Of a stretch of 64,000 nt of DNA, positions 12,114-25,305 are shown piece by piece. The notes beneath the pieces were generated by a model. The model made no database searches, was not told where the DNA came from, and saw nothing but the letters and a program-made list of their open reading frames with translations. Every line of letters starts with the position of its first letter. The stretch's first letter is position 1. Source of the stretch: Rheum nobile (taxonomy: Eukaryota > Streptophyta > Magnoliopsida > Caryophyllales > Polygonaceae); the NCBI GenBank assembly GCA_027886185.1, contig WOAB01000761.1, positions 992,001 to 1,056,000 of the forward strand, written 5' to 3'. Made by a program: the position numbers and the translations under genes.

Positions 12114-13458
12114 CAAATGGACGACAATGAGGATGACGATGATTTTGTAACACCGATGAAATCTGTCCAACAAAATGTGAAGAGGAACATTAAGCTACCG
12201 GCTACAAAAAAGAGCCCATGGTTCAATAGGATTATAAACGCAAGAAAAACGATCACTAAAGAACAACATGCATTATATTCGTATGTTGTTACTCACGCTG
12301 TGGATGGGTTAGTGTTTACTACTGAAGTGTGTTGCATTCAATGATTACGCTTCTATTTTGATTCGTCTACTGTCTCTCCGTTATCAGGGAAGTCCTATTT
12401 GACTACAATGGTAGAACACTTGATGCGAGCAAATTCCGATCACTTGAAGAATCCACCTTTGTTTCAATTTATGTTGTCGACTTGTGGTGCACATATTTAA
12501 ATGATTTAGAAGAGGCTTGAAACCATACAACTGCATCGCGCTTATTCGTTCATCCATCAACTATGGTAGGTATTCAGTTTGTACATTGTGATATTCAGAT
12601 GTCATTCAATGATATTCACTGAATCCTTATTCATTTTTGCATAAGCAGATTGGCCCCCTCGCTAGCCCGAACAAAGTTGAATACGCCTCAAAGTTCTCCA
12701 TATTCAAATATGGGATGGATGAATTGGTAGCGAGCCTCAACCATTCATCTCTGGTGGATGCAGATTTGGTAATAACTCATCCAACTATATTTATTTCATA
12801 TTAGCACTCTTACAAATGATCTATTGATATTCGTCAATTAACATTTTGTTGCAATGACAGGTCTTCTTCCCCATTCTGAAACATGGGCATTTTTTTCTGG
12901 TATGCTTCAACTTCATGCGTTCGAAGATAGAGATTATTGATAATTCCACAGGTGGCGATGAGGACCCGATAGCAAAATATGGTGACACAATGACCGTACT
13001 GGTAATAAGATATCACTCAAATCAGGGAATGTTGAGATGTTTTTCTACTATAACTTACATGGCTTCGAATTGTTTGTTATGTTCGTCCACATCCCAAGAT
13101 GTTCTTTGAATATATGGATTCTTTGAATCTCGGTACAAGGTGCAATGGTTTTACCAGAGGTCGTATGTCCATTCTGAAAATGATGTGGCGTGATAACACA
13201 AACAAGGTCGATTGCGGGGTATATTTAATGCGTCATATGGAGACATATTTTGGACAGGGAGTGAACAATTGGCAAACTGGATTTAAGCCTAACTCTAAGA
13301 AGTGTATGGTTCCATTGTGCCATATGTATCTCCATGCCCTTATAACGTCTAAGATGAACAGTATGAAAGACTTTATCATCGAAGAGGCTACAGATGTTAT
13401 GCGGGGTACAAACCATGATCTCAGGATGGCAAATCAAATGGTAAGGGAGAATACATAG
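12114..13458 (+). pseudogene. ULP1 (peptidase C48) catalytic domain of the MULE1 gene
   Basis: The catalytic half of the ULP1-like gene lies in several short exons. Visible signature: ILKHGHFFLVCF (catalytic His, about 12870-12905), then IEIIDNS (catalytic Asp, about 12930-12950), then NKVDCGVYLMRHME (nucleophile Cys, about 13200-13245), in the His-Asp-Cys order of C48 proteases that cleave SUMO precursors or conjugates. Upstream are EVLFDYNGRTLDASKF and IGPLASPNKVEYASKF, typical of the domain's start. One stop follows LNDLEEA near 12517. The protein would be a cysteine protease acting on SUMO-like modifiers, but this copy is disrupted. Exact intron borders were not resolved. Confidence 0.75.
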
Positions 13459-14020
13459 TAGTGGGGCGTTTAGATTATCATCTTATAGTTATTTAAAGCA
13501 CAATTTGTTCTTTTTTTGTACGACTACTTAGACGTTTTATTCCACTACCTAGCAGTGTAGTTTACATTACCAAGTTTTTGATATTCACGAATCTTTTGTC
13601 GGTATGCAATTTCTTTGTTTTGGTATGCACGATTCATGAATTGTATAACGGTATAGTTTGGGGATTTCGATTAGGGAAGTTAAGTAGAAGTTATGAATGT
13701 ACAAATTTGCATTACCAAGTTATTGATATGCACGAATCTTTGTCGGTATGCAATTTTTATGTTATGGTATTCACGATACATGAAGTGTATAACGGTATAG
13801 TTTGTGCATTTCGATTAAACAAGTTACGTAGACTATATGAATGTATGAAATACGCAAAGATATTTAATCACTTCACCTTTATTGCCAAAACATACGATTG
13901 AATAACATCAATAAATTCATAAAACAAATGCCCAAATCCCAAATACATGGATATGAATAGCTAATGAATATCGCAATACATATTGTGAATATCAAAATAA
14001 TAATGTCGCATATTAGTAGA

Positions 14021-16695
14021 CTAGACATATTCTTTGCAATTTCTGCTATCATGTCCGGCATACTTGTTGCACCTTTTGCATTTCCTCATGCCTTTCTTTG
14101 CATTTTCGGCTATAACCTTTTTTTTTACAGCTTCGGCTATAGACTTCTCCTTTCCATCTTTGTACCTCTTCCTGCTGCCTTTGTTCTTCGCTTGTACTGG
14201 AGGTTGAACGTAGACCTCATCTGGCACACTAATTCCCGCAAAGCTCTCTACCATTGATTCTCTTACTCCTTCCCTGTTTTCAGAGTTATCATCTACTTTG
14301 TATTCTGACTTCTTGTTCTTCAATGTTAACAGCAAATCATTTATCTTCTCATTGTCTTCCTCCACAATTCCAACACAAGAATATACCACTGACCATAATT
14401 CGTTCATCATAGCTTGTTTCTTTTCTATTCTTACACTTTGATCCCATACGTCATTAGGAATACCACTCTTTGCCCTTGTTACAGCACCTTTTCTCCATCT
14501 ATCTAGTATTAGTCGTTCAGGAACCTTTTCATAACCATAATATTTCAAAGCGGTGAAAATATGACAACACGGTAAACCAACTTTGTTGAACATCATACAG
14601 CTGCACGTATTGATGTTGTGACGCAATGGATGATCTACTTGAAATAAATATTCACTCCCCTCCTTTACTGTATATGTCAATTGGTCCTCACTTGCGCATG
14701 TATACCATTTGGTAAAACAACGAATATCAACCATAGCTAACTGCATATCTCTTGACCAAATATGAATATCGGTGCATGTACTAGTGTATATCAATGCAAC
14801 ACTCATAAATCAAAAAATTGAATAACATGATTTTCAAGTCATAAATACAGTTATGCAAAACTACATGCTCGATATTCACAACTTTAAGCATTGGTATGCA
14901 CGATATGCACTTTTAACAATTCTCATAAAAAGCAAATTGTAGTGAATACGTTAACGCAATATTTGAATATCATACCACATTGTAAATATCGTATCTGGTG
15001 TCTCATTAGTGACAGAACAATCGAAACACGTTGCGGTAATCTCTTCTTGAACCTGAGAAAAGATTTTCAGGGTATACACCTCAGAAGCATGCTTCTCAAT
15101 CAACAATGGCGTTTTCAATACATGTGTCTGTGTCTGATTCGATATCATTCCTCATCTGGTTATAACGTTGGGTTTTCATTGCACTATCAAAGTGCATCAA
15201 CATCTCAACAAGGCTAAAGTTCTTGTTTGAATAATTACCAAAAAAACTATTTTGAGACTCTGATATCGATGTTGTGCGAACCAGACCACCAAGCACAATA
15301 TCCTTAAAATACACTAGGATCCAATAGCGTCGTAGATCAAACATATCATTGAACCAAGGTTTCTTATCGAGCTCATACTCGACCACAAATTATTTCCATC
15401 CATCCTCAAACCTTGAGATTGTATGTGTATCATCCCAAACCAACTTGCCCAACCTCTTTCTGAAATCCTTTGAATTAATTTTTTTTACACCAACCTTTTT
15501 CGACACCTTCTCCATGATGTGCCACATACATAAACGATGTCTGGTTTGGGGCAATACATTCTCAATAGCAATCTTCATCGCAGGATCCTGATCTGTCACA
15601 AGGATCTTTGGTGCATGGCCCATTGCTTTCTGAAAGTGTACGAAAAGCCATTCGTACGATTCCACGTCCTCCTTCATGACCAATCTTGTACCGAATGTAA
15701 GACTTTTCTTGTGATTATCAACCCCAGTGAATGGTGCAAATACCATATAGTACCTGTATGCATATACATTAAATTATTTTGCATATCGAAATACAAGAAA
15801 TTTTTAAATCTCAAACTCTCTACACTAAAGTACCTGTTTGTTCTATAGGTCGAGTCAAAGGAAACCACATCTCCAAAAGCAGCGTAATTCCGACGTGAGA
15901 TCGGATCTGCCCAGAATATCCTCGTTAACTGTTGTTCATTGTTCATTGTTCACATCATACTCAAAGTAAAAGGCATCGCATTACTCCTTCTTCTTTGTAA
16001 ACCTATTAATCACCATTTGCGCATTAACAGTTGTGATGTGCGACATTAGATCTCGTTTGAAATTCCGGAAGTCCCTTGACATCGCCCTCATGTTCCCATA
16101 TCTACCAACCATCTCTTTTAAGAGATTAAAAGACCTTACTGGCCCCAAGTTCGCCTTTGCACAGCTCATCATAATTTTTTAATGTCCAATGTCCATCTTC
16201 CTACTACTTTTGAGGAAATGCCTTGTTGTATTCAGTATCATATTGTGGTTGTGTCTCTCTGTAAAGTTGTCAACAACGTAAGCGATGCCATCATTACACT
16301 TCAGAGAGATTTTTGCACCACACCATATCCTGTTAGATGTCGTCTTACGTTTGCCCGTACTATTAGCTACATTCTTGAATCCAGCCCTATTGCACACAAA
16401 GTATTTGATCTTAACAACATCTGAGTGGCTAAACTTGTGCGATGTGCTTGATCTAACATCAAAATCAACTGTGGATGCATATTCACGATAGAATGCCTCT
16501 CCTGCATCCAGGGAATTGAAGCTTTTTTCCAAGCACCGGTTTCATGGAAAGGTGACATAGCGGAATCCAATGCTTTGTGTTTCTGTCGTCGGGGTCAATA
16601 ACACACTCTGTACCATACACGAAATCAGCCTCTTCTTCATCTGGCAATCCATCATCAGATATATCAACATCATTGTCGGATGAAGAGGACCGCAT
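14021..16695 (-). pseudogene. FAR1/MULE-type transposase of MULE1 (broken)
   Basis: Read right to left: an acidic N-terminus (SSSSDNDVDISDDG), a FAR1-type DNA-binding region (SLDAGEAFYREYA, then HNHNM), a MULE DDE domain with FDSTYRTNR and KILVTDQDP supplying the two aspartates, an ISESQN motif, a SWIM zinc finger CSCMMFNKVGLPCCH at about 14560-14605, and a final zinc-knuckle-like CKRCNKYAGHDSRNC. One intron falls after YRTN. Breaks seen: a frameshift near 16500, TAA at 16179-16181, TAA near 15979, a 7-bp slippage duplication near 15935-15955 that shifts the frame, TAA at 15390-15392, and further stops near 15090. In a working copy it would bind the terminal repeats and cut the element out. 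Confidence 0.85.
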
Positions 16696-16719
16696 ATCTA
16701 CATCAACATCATTGCATAA

Positions 16720-17920
16720 CTATTCAATCTTTAAGAATATCAGTTTATATAAGATGAAGGCGGCGATGGAAACCCTAAATCCAACAAGATGTTGTTATTC
16801 CAATTATATATTAACATATTCACATTTTACGTGCCAATATGCATAGTGTTAACTCTAAAATTGTGAATATGATTTTTAAATTTGAATATCAATTACCACA
16901 TACTGCATATCTATTCAGTCTTTATGCATATCAGTATATATACGATGTAGGCGGCGATGGAAACTCTAAATCCATAAAGCTTAACAGGTATGCACATTAT
17001 AGGTTACAATATTCAAATTTTACGTGTCGATATGCAGACGGTTAACTTTTCAGAGTTTGTGAATATGATTTTTAATTTGGAATATCATTTAACACATATT
17101 GCATATCTATTCAGTGTTTATGAATATCAGTATATATACGATTGACCATGATCACGAATAACAGTTATTCAAAAACACTTGAAAGATATTCCGATTATGT
17201 GCTCTGATATTCACAGATTTAACAGATATGTAGATTATATATAGCAATATTCATTTTTTCGTGTCCACATCCAGAATATTCACTTCCAATTCTTTACATA
17301 TATTGATATGCATAAACGTACACAGAATATGCGTGTTATCTAATAACAGTGGCATCAGAAAATCGAAACCGATTGAATGCATATCAATGATAAATCAAAG
17401 TTGTCTCAAGGCAGACCCGAATTCCGTTGAATCATACATGCTTGTCAAAATCAGTAATCAATGAACTATCAAGAACTCAAAGGTAAACCCTAAAATTCAC
17501 ATCAAATTCAAACCATTCATAAAAATCACAAAGAACGGTTTGAATATCAGAGAACAACAAACTAATACGAACTAACCTTCTTCCATGTTCAATTCCGGCA
17601 TTTGAGAACGAGAATTTTCGCCTTTGGTTATGGTGAAGAAGATCGGCAATGGAGTAGAGCAGGAAGCAGACGTAGAAGACGTAGCTACCACCGTCGTTCA
17701 ATGAGAAAGATTGCATATTCTCTCTCCTATTTTAGATTTTCTTTTTTTTCTCATTCGCTTTTTATGGTAACTGAACTCTTATGGGCCTTGTTTTATGGAA
17801 ACTCACCTACCATAAAATCTCTACAACCCCTCAATCCATCCATCCATTTCCTTTAATCCAACGATTCTCATTTATACACTCGTTTCACCACAAGACTCGT
17901 TTTACCTGAACGTCCATCTA
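16720..17920. other. MULE1 right subterminal region
   Basis: Non-coding DNA dense in gatatgca and gatattca motifs in both orientations, ending in the right terminal repeat near 17880-17920. No exon-like sequence was recognised; the short open frames near 17477-17856 resemble nothing known. Confidence 0.6.
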
Positions 17921-18975
17921 TACCCCTCTATATATATACTAAAATCCACTAGATGGATTGAGAGTTTGGGATTGGATAAATAAGTTGAAAACTTCAAGAA
18001 GGAAGAAGTTACAAAAAATATCGATCACTCGGGCAGTCAAGTATATATGTTCCATCAAATTAGTGTATTAAATACTAATTTAAAATTGAGTAGTGCACTC
18101 GATTAAATAATATCAAACCTTATTTTATTTTATTTTAGTTAAACTAAAAAATTTGAAACATAATATTGTTGTGACTCTTATTCAAAGTATATAAATTATA
18201 TCTAACTATATGTAGGTAATGGAAGTCTGAAAATTCATAATTTAAACCTAATAGATAAAAATGATATTGGATGATTCATCGTTCAAACTTTCAAAAGATT
18301 CTAAAAGTAATTCGAAGTATTTCAAAGGAAGGTGCACAACAAAAGTTGGGCTAAGAGTCTGTTAGATTTAAAGGCCGACTTAGGATAAGAAACAAGAGAT
18401 ACATTTTTCGGCTTTTACACCTTCATATCAAAGTTGAATATGAGGCTTTTGGAAATTTTATTTCAAGTATTTTTCAATTATAATTATTAATATGTTTGTT
18501 TAGTTTATATGTTGTTCAAGAATATATTTTTTCTATAAGTAGGTCATCGTAGACTCAAAGTTGGGCTAAGAGGTTTGCTGGAAAAGTAATCTTATGTATA
18601 TTTTATATTTTTATTTGTTTAATATTTACTATGTAATTAAATTTGACTCAATCATAAAATAATATATTTCATGAGATTAAATTAGCAGTTACTCTATAGC
18701 TTACAAAGACTCAAAAATGTACTATTCTACTCAAGTATCTGTCCTAAACGTAACTCCCATATGTCAATGTTAAAGTGTAACTCTTAATGCAATAATCACC
18801 TTATTAATCTCATTATATATATAAGACCTTCATTAGCTTATAGAGACTCAAAATGTGCTAATCTATCGAAGTCTCCCATGTTTTCCTTGAATTCGTTTGA
18901 TTATTTGTTACTATGGCATTTTGGGTTTTCTTCAAATTATAGTTTACAAAGTTAGTATATCTATATATAGAGAGA
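17921..18975. other. Spacer between MULE1 and copy B
   Basis: AT-rich DNA of about 1 kb without gene or element ends. A short phrase, aaagttgggctaagag, occurs twice (about 18342 and 18559). Confidence 0.5.
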
Positions 18976-18977
18976 GA

Positions 18978-21900
18978 GGGACGCTCTAGTAAAATGACTC
19001 CTATGGTAAAACGAGTGGACAATTTTGGAGCGTTGGATTGAGGGTGATAAATTGCTAGATTAGGAGAGATAAAATAGGGTGTTAATCATAGAATAAATAT
19101 CACAAAAAGCTTTTTTAAATTTTATTAATTAACCACCTCCAAAATAGGAAGTTAAATGTAGATTTGGAGAGAGAAAGATATTGCATATCCCCATCAGCGT
19201 TATTCCTGAAGCCTCCACCGAGATCTGCGTTATTCATTGTGTTTTTAGTTAATACGCATATTCAGTGGAAGTTCGTGCATATCAATACATTTAATTAGTT
19301 GATAATTAACATTGTGCATATCGACACGAAAATTGTGAATATCGTTAAATGTTCTTTGCATATCTGTTTATTTTGTTCATGTTCCATCGTATTCATGTTG
19401 ATATTCACTGTCCTATATCTGATATTCAAGTATTGTGAGTGCTTATTCATTATGTATATAATGCATCCACTGAATTGAAAAAAAATTATGCATATCAAAA
19501 TACATTATTTGAATATCGTTCAAGTATTTCTGAATATCTGTTATTCGTTATCATGTTCAGTCGTATACATACTGATATTCATAAACTCTGAATACATACT
19601 GATGTTCAGTCATAACGATTAAGAAGACGATAATGATGAAATAGGGGGAAAACCAATATATACACTACATATATTCTGCATATCACTGTATAAAAAACGC
19701 ATATCTCATCCACACAAATGAATATCATATTCACGGCCAAGGAAATAATCCATAATTACAAATTGCATATCATACAAGTATATTCTGCATATCACTATAT
19801 GGAAAATGCATATCTTATCCACACAAATGAATATCACATTGATGGCCAAAAGAAATAATCTATATTTATAAATTGCGTATCATACAAGTATATCTGAATA
19901 ACACCATTGTTAACATGTGTAATACTTGAGGTTTTTAGAAGACGAAATTGGGATCGTTTAGAATTTTATCGTCTTAATTAATTCTTGAAGAGTCAACATA
20001 TTTTATGTTTATTATAATTATGAATCGATGGTATGACTTGAGAAATTTGGGTTTTTGCCGCTTCGTTGAATAAGCGGTATTTGCTCGTCTCGTAAGCTAT
20101 AAGTTCCATTTAGGATTGTCTCGTATGTATAAATGGGTGTACATAAATGGGCTTAGATATTCTTGAAATATAATTATAAGGTGTGTTTTTGGGATATTAC
20201 AAAGATATTTGAAAATATGAATTAAGGGAGAATTGTTAGATATAATTCATATTTCTAATGTTGGGTTTTGGGCCAAATGATCAAGTAAATGGGATGATAT
20301 TCTTGAGTGCTCACGTGGGCCCAAGAGAAGGAATGGTGCATTCCAGAATTCTCCAAGTTCGGTTATCAATTGAAGAAAGGGGAAGAAAATTCTAGTAATT
20401 AGGAGAGATTAATTAGACTAGAATATTCTTAGACAATATCATCCTCGTTTATGTGAATGTCGGTCTTGTTTGAATCCTTTGGTGGGTCGGTCATGTTTGC
20501 CTATATATATAGGCTTGTGTAGTAGCCATTTTGGTGAATCGAGCAAGACATCAAAGTGAGAGTGTGGGGGTGTGCTCGAGTGTGTGCGGGTGAAGTTGTG
20601 TGAGGGTCGATTCCCTAACACTAGTTTCCATCTATTTCAAGATCTTGTGCAACCATTCTTGATTAGAGCTTTGTAAGATTCGGGACAGTATAACAATACG
20701 CGAGTCGCGGGATGTCGGACCGTAGAAATGATTATACCGTGAAATGGCTTGACGTGAAACTTCTCTAAGGCAAGTTATTTGCGAATGTTTATGTGCCTAG
20801 CATAAATTCAGGTTATCGTAATATGCATGGATACCGTAAATATAATTATAGGTGAATGTTGTATGGTAATGGGTTTCCATAGGCTAGATGAGAACTCCAT
20901 GATATGCATGTATACTTGATATATCTATAGGTGGAGTTATCTCATGGATGAGTATAGGTTATGACCATTTATGTTTATGGAATTATGTGGTAATATGAGC
21001 CTGATGTGAATTATAATGGTTGGTCTTGGAGTAATGCGAGGTTGTGTTGGTGAACGCCTTCGTATTTTGGATATAGATTTTCATGTAAGATGTATATGAT
21101 ATATTTACTTGTTGGAGTTTATCTTAGAATATGTGATGTGGTAGTCCATGGTCTTAAATTGGGATATGATTGGTCGTACTTATAATTGCATATTGTAGTT
21201 GATACTGTGTACGGGAAAGTTGTGTTATGGACTTGATGTGTTGATATTGCATGTGTGCAAGCTGTATGGTGGGTTGATGTAGGCCTTTGTGATTGATTAA
21301 TATGATGATGAGTGATTGTGAATCATTGGGATTAATCCATGAAATGATGCGTTTTTTATTTTATATTTTTATGCGTTTATGACTTATGATTTTTACGGGT
21401 AAGGATGTTCCAAGCCCCGCCTAATGTGGAAATGATTTTATACTCTTGCGGGTAAGGATGTTTCGAGTTTCGCTTGATTTGAGAATGATTTTTAATGAAT
21501 CATCCCGTGTTACTCTTCCCGGAGTCCGGGTTGAGTAGGTCATGGGAGGTGTTTTACCTGTGTTGGGAAGAGTCGGGTCGCCTAGCTAACGATGTCGTTG
21601 GGCTTCCCGCGAGTAAAGGGCGTACCCACTGTGTGGGTTAGAAGGTACCTTCGCGTCCAAAAGTGCTTGGGCGTGTTTTCGAACGTTTTCGTAAATGTTT
21701 TTCGAACGTTTCGTAAATGTTATTTTACATTGAGTTTTCCTTATAAGAAAAGTATACCCGGGTATAAGTTTTGATTAATGGATTGTAATCCCGATGATCT
21801 GTAGTTCAGTTAGAATGTTCATTAGATTTATTGTTATGTGATCTGAAATATCATATGTGGATAAGTTGGATATTTATGGGAATTATTGTGATTAGATCTG

Positions 21901-23710
21901 TCAGGTAATATGGGGATTGGATGTTTTCACTGTAATGTAGTATGTGGTTCCGTGGGGTATTTATGGAGATTACTGTAATGAGATCAGCAATATAATATGT
22001 GGTACAGTAGAATACTTATAGGAGTTACTGTAATATAAATTGAAATGTAATTTGTGATCTAGTTGGTTACTTATAGGAATTGCTATAATGTGATGTAATT
22101 TGGGGTATAATTGGGTACATATGGGAATCTGTGTGATGTGAATTATAGTGTAATATGTGGTCTGATTGGGTATTTATTGAAATTACTATGATAAGATCTG
22201 TGGTGGAAATCTATGCTCAGATGGATACGTATTATATAATCTGGGTTATCTGTTCTTGCATATGTAGTCAATTATAATATTAGGTTGTACGGTATTGTGA
22301 TATCCGGGTTAACGGTTCATGAAGGCTTAGTCATTTATAGCATTAGGTTGTAGGATATTATGGTATCTGCATAGGAGTGATTCCTTTATTTATGCTAAAG
22401 TACGTATTCAATTCGCTGATATACTTGCTTAGTCTGATTATAGACTAACCCCTTTTATGTGGGGAACTGGTTATATTTGCAGGACCATGATATTAGGTAG
22501 CGCAACGGAAGCATGGAGGAGGTCATGCGACATGATGCGACTTTAGGTTGGGCTATGCTAGACCCTCTGTTGAATAGGTTTAAATTATAGTGGTATCCTT
22601 GCTCAGGTTTTGGATTTTACAAGTTGAATTTTTTTCTTTTCTTAAAAAGCCTGAGAGAATTTCTGAACGAAATTCCTGGCGCTGTGACTCCCCAATAGTG
22701 GTAAATTTGGGGCGTTACAACATGAATATCATAACGCCCAACGTCGCCGCCGCGGGAGTTCTCAAGCAGTCCGTCGCCGACTGACATTTCCATGTCCACA
22801 CCACCCCTCTCCACGTCGCCGCCACGCTCCTCGCATGCCCCATCGGATTTCTCCGGCACGCCTGCATCTTCTCCATTGAAGAATTGAAAAGATTGAGAGA
22901 CCAAAAGGATTTAGGGTTCAAAAAAATATGATTCAAAAAATTAGAGTAAGATTGAGAAACCGAAATTGAAGACGATGGAGAAATTTGAAGAGTGCGGACA
23001 AGGAATATCAGTGGGGCAGTTATTTTAGGGTTACCTTTGGAGCCATGCTCCCTACCGCCGCCCCTATACATGCTCGGCTGCTCCCATCTTGCCATCTCTC
23101 CCTCTCACCCTCACCCGACCTCCCCGTCGACCAACCGTTCCGCTCTCGCCATGGCCGCTCCTCGCCGAGCCACACCAACACTAGACCCACATCAGAACCA
23201 CCCCCCGATACCCACTCCCTACTGTCACCCCATCTCACCCTCAACATTAATCTCCTTTCATCAACCAGACCCACACCACAACCTCGCTGGACCTCCCCGT
23301 CGACCCAACCGAACCACACAAACCCGAACCCTTGCCCGATGTCCTCACAGACCCGCTGACGGTTTTTCGAGAGAGAATGGCGGTGAAAATCAATGCTTGA
23401 CCGGATGCTTCAATGGAGGTGGAAGAATTTTCGAGAGAGAGAGAGAGAGAGCATTGAGGGAGACGATGAACGGTTTTTGGAAGGAGAAAGGGAGAGACGA
23501 TTTAATGGGAAAGTGAATCGGTGGGGTGAGAGAGAGGGAGCAAATTGGGGAAAACAAATCTCATAAAATTAGGTAATCTAGTGTGTGTCTTCTATTTAAA
23601 TTATTTTGTACCTCCCTCCATTAAATCTTGTCCGTCAATCTCATCAACATCCAACGCACTAGAATTATTCACCCGTTTTACTATAAGAGTCTGTTTTACT
23701 AGAGCATAGA
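18978..23710 (-). mobile_element. Non-autonomous MULE, copy B, inverted and split by a solo LTR
   Basis: Starting at gggacgctctagtaaaa and ending at ttttactagagcatagat, this is the reverse complement of copy A (3856-5788), including the GC-rich block (23030-23360 against 4200-4540) and the gatatgca-rich region. Continuity with A breaks only at 19918-22719, where a solo LTR was inserted. Without it the element is about 1.93 kb, the length of A. No transposase is present. Confidence 0.8.
19918..22719 (+). mobile_element. Solo LTR of a Ty3/Gypsy-type retrotransposon
   Basis: The 2,802-bp insert begins tgtaatact, ends ggcgttaca, and is flanked by the 5-bp duplication acatg (19913-19917 and 22720-22724). 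The undisturbed target is visible in copy A near 4835. There is no gag, pol, primer-binding site or internal LTR copy, so it is a single LTR left by LTR-LTR recombination. Length and TGTAA/TTACA ends suit long-LTR Gypsy families, which is an inference. Short open frames inside are not genes. Confidence 0.85.
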
Positions 23711-24080
23711 TTTATATAGAGAGAGAAATTATGCCATATGCGTAAGGTAGCTTTTGATACTAAATTTTGGTTCGTAATGCTCTGCATGATGGAGATATGT
23801 TATAAGTACTTTGTTCGAGTGTTGACATCGAATTGTTCAATCTTGACTAAATTAGAGGTAAAGTGGAGTTTTAGCAGTTGCAACTTGCAATGTATATTAT
23901 AGTGACTTCCATTGATAGTTTGATAAGTGTATATTTCTATTTTGTGTCTTCATGTTTTGTAAAAAAAATTGTTAATGGTCCACTAGATCATGTAAATATT
24001 TTTTATATAGATCAAACTAGAAAATTCCTTAAAGAAAGTCTAATAATTTAATAGTTTTGTGCATTTCAGGTTAATATTTT
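23711..24080. other. Spacer, AT-rich
   Basis: No gene, LTR or terminal repeat recognised. Confidence 0.5.
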
Positions 24081-25305
24081 GGGGTTTTTGCAGGGAACCA
24101 CCCGCTATATGTCACTTTCGACACTAAATCATCCGGATTTAACCTATTGATTTTAAACCACCCAAAAGTGACACTTTTGTTACATTCGACCATCCATGGA
24201 CGGATTCCGTTAAAATTTCCGTCCAAATGTGTGAAAAGACTATTTTGCCCCTTGGTTTTTTGTGAAATTACAGGAATAGTTTTGGGGAAATTGTAATCTG
24301 GCCCTCTAGTTTTTGGTTTGTGGCAGAATAGTCCTCAAACAAATTTTCATAATTACAAAAATTGCCCAAACTTATTATTTTTAATATTCTGAGTTGATAG
24401 TATATTTTAACCCCAAATTAAAGTGTAGAAAAATTAACTTAGGTTAAAATAGGCTTAAGTTATTATTCTTATGAATTTGACCATATTTAAATATGTAACA
24501 AAAATGTAAAATTTGATTTAAATATTTCAAGTCAAAATTTATAAGTTTTATATAAATTATAACTAATATAAGGTTAATCATAAAATTTGAATTAAAGATT
24601 AACCTTATATTAATTATAATTAATATAACGTTATAATATTATTCTTATGAATTTAACCTTATATTAATTATAATTTATATAAAACTTATAACTTATAAAA
24701 TAATTATAATTTAAGAATAATATTTAACATTATAATTAATTATAATTAAAGATTAACCTTATATTAATTATAATTAATATAAGGTTAATCTTTAATTCAA
24801 ATTTTATGATTAACCTTATATTAATTATAATTTATATAAAACTTATAAATTTTGACTTGAAATATTTAAATCAAATTTTACATTTTTGTTACATATTTAA
24901 ATATGGTCAAATTCATAAGAATAATAACTTAAGTCTATTTTAACCTAAGTTAATTTTTCTACACTTTAATTTGGGGTTAAAATATACTATCAACTCATAA
25001 TATTAAAAATAATAAGTTTGGGCAATTTTGTAATTATGAAAATTTGTTTGAGGACTATTCTGCCACAAACCAAAAACTAGAGGGTTAGATTGCAATTTCC
25101 CCAAAACTATTCCTGTAATTTCACAAAAAACCAAGGGGCAAAATAGTCTTTTCACACATTTGGACGGAAATTTTAACGGAATCCGTCCATGGGTGGTCGA
25201 ATGTAACAAAAGTGTCACTTTTGGGTGGTTTAAAATCAATAGGTTAAATCCGGGTGGTTTAGTGCCGAAAGTGACATATAGCGGGTGGTTCCCTGCAAAA
25301 ATCCC
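24081..25305. mobile_element. Foldback element with very long inverted arms
   Basis: ggggtttttgcagggaacc at the left matches the reverse complement of the right end (ggttccctgcaaaaatccc) with one mismatch. The match continues inward through gctatatgtcacttt, cacccaaaagtgacac and a long AT-rich tract, so the roughly 1.2-kb element is close to one palindrome with arms approaching 600 bp. No open frame codes for a known protein; the 118-codon frame at 25003-25359 is part of the arm and its flank. The flanks share only tattt, so the target duplication is unsure. Mutator-like foldback or another MITE-type DNA transposon are both possible. Confidence 0.85.

Larger units (their letters stand above)
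5810..17920. mobile_element. MULE1: Mutator-like element with ULP1-like protease and FAR1-type transposase
   Basis: About 12.1 kb between inverted ends: left ctagtaaaacaggctc then gtgaaatgggtgg; right, read in reverse, acgttcaggtaaaacgag then gtgaaacgagtg. The plus strand holds an ULP1-like protease gene (about 6.99-13.46 kb) and the minus strand a FAR1/MULE-type transposase (about 14.02-16.70 kb). This is the architecture of ULP-carrying MULEs known in plants as Kaonashi. Both genes have stops or frameshifts, so the copy cannot act alone. It abuts copy A, with only a TA repeat between them. Confidence 0.85.
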
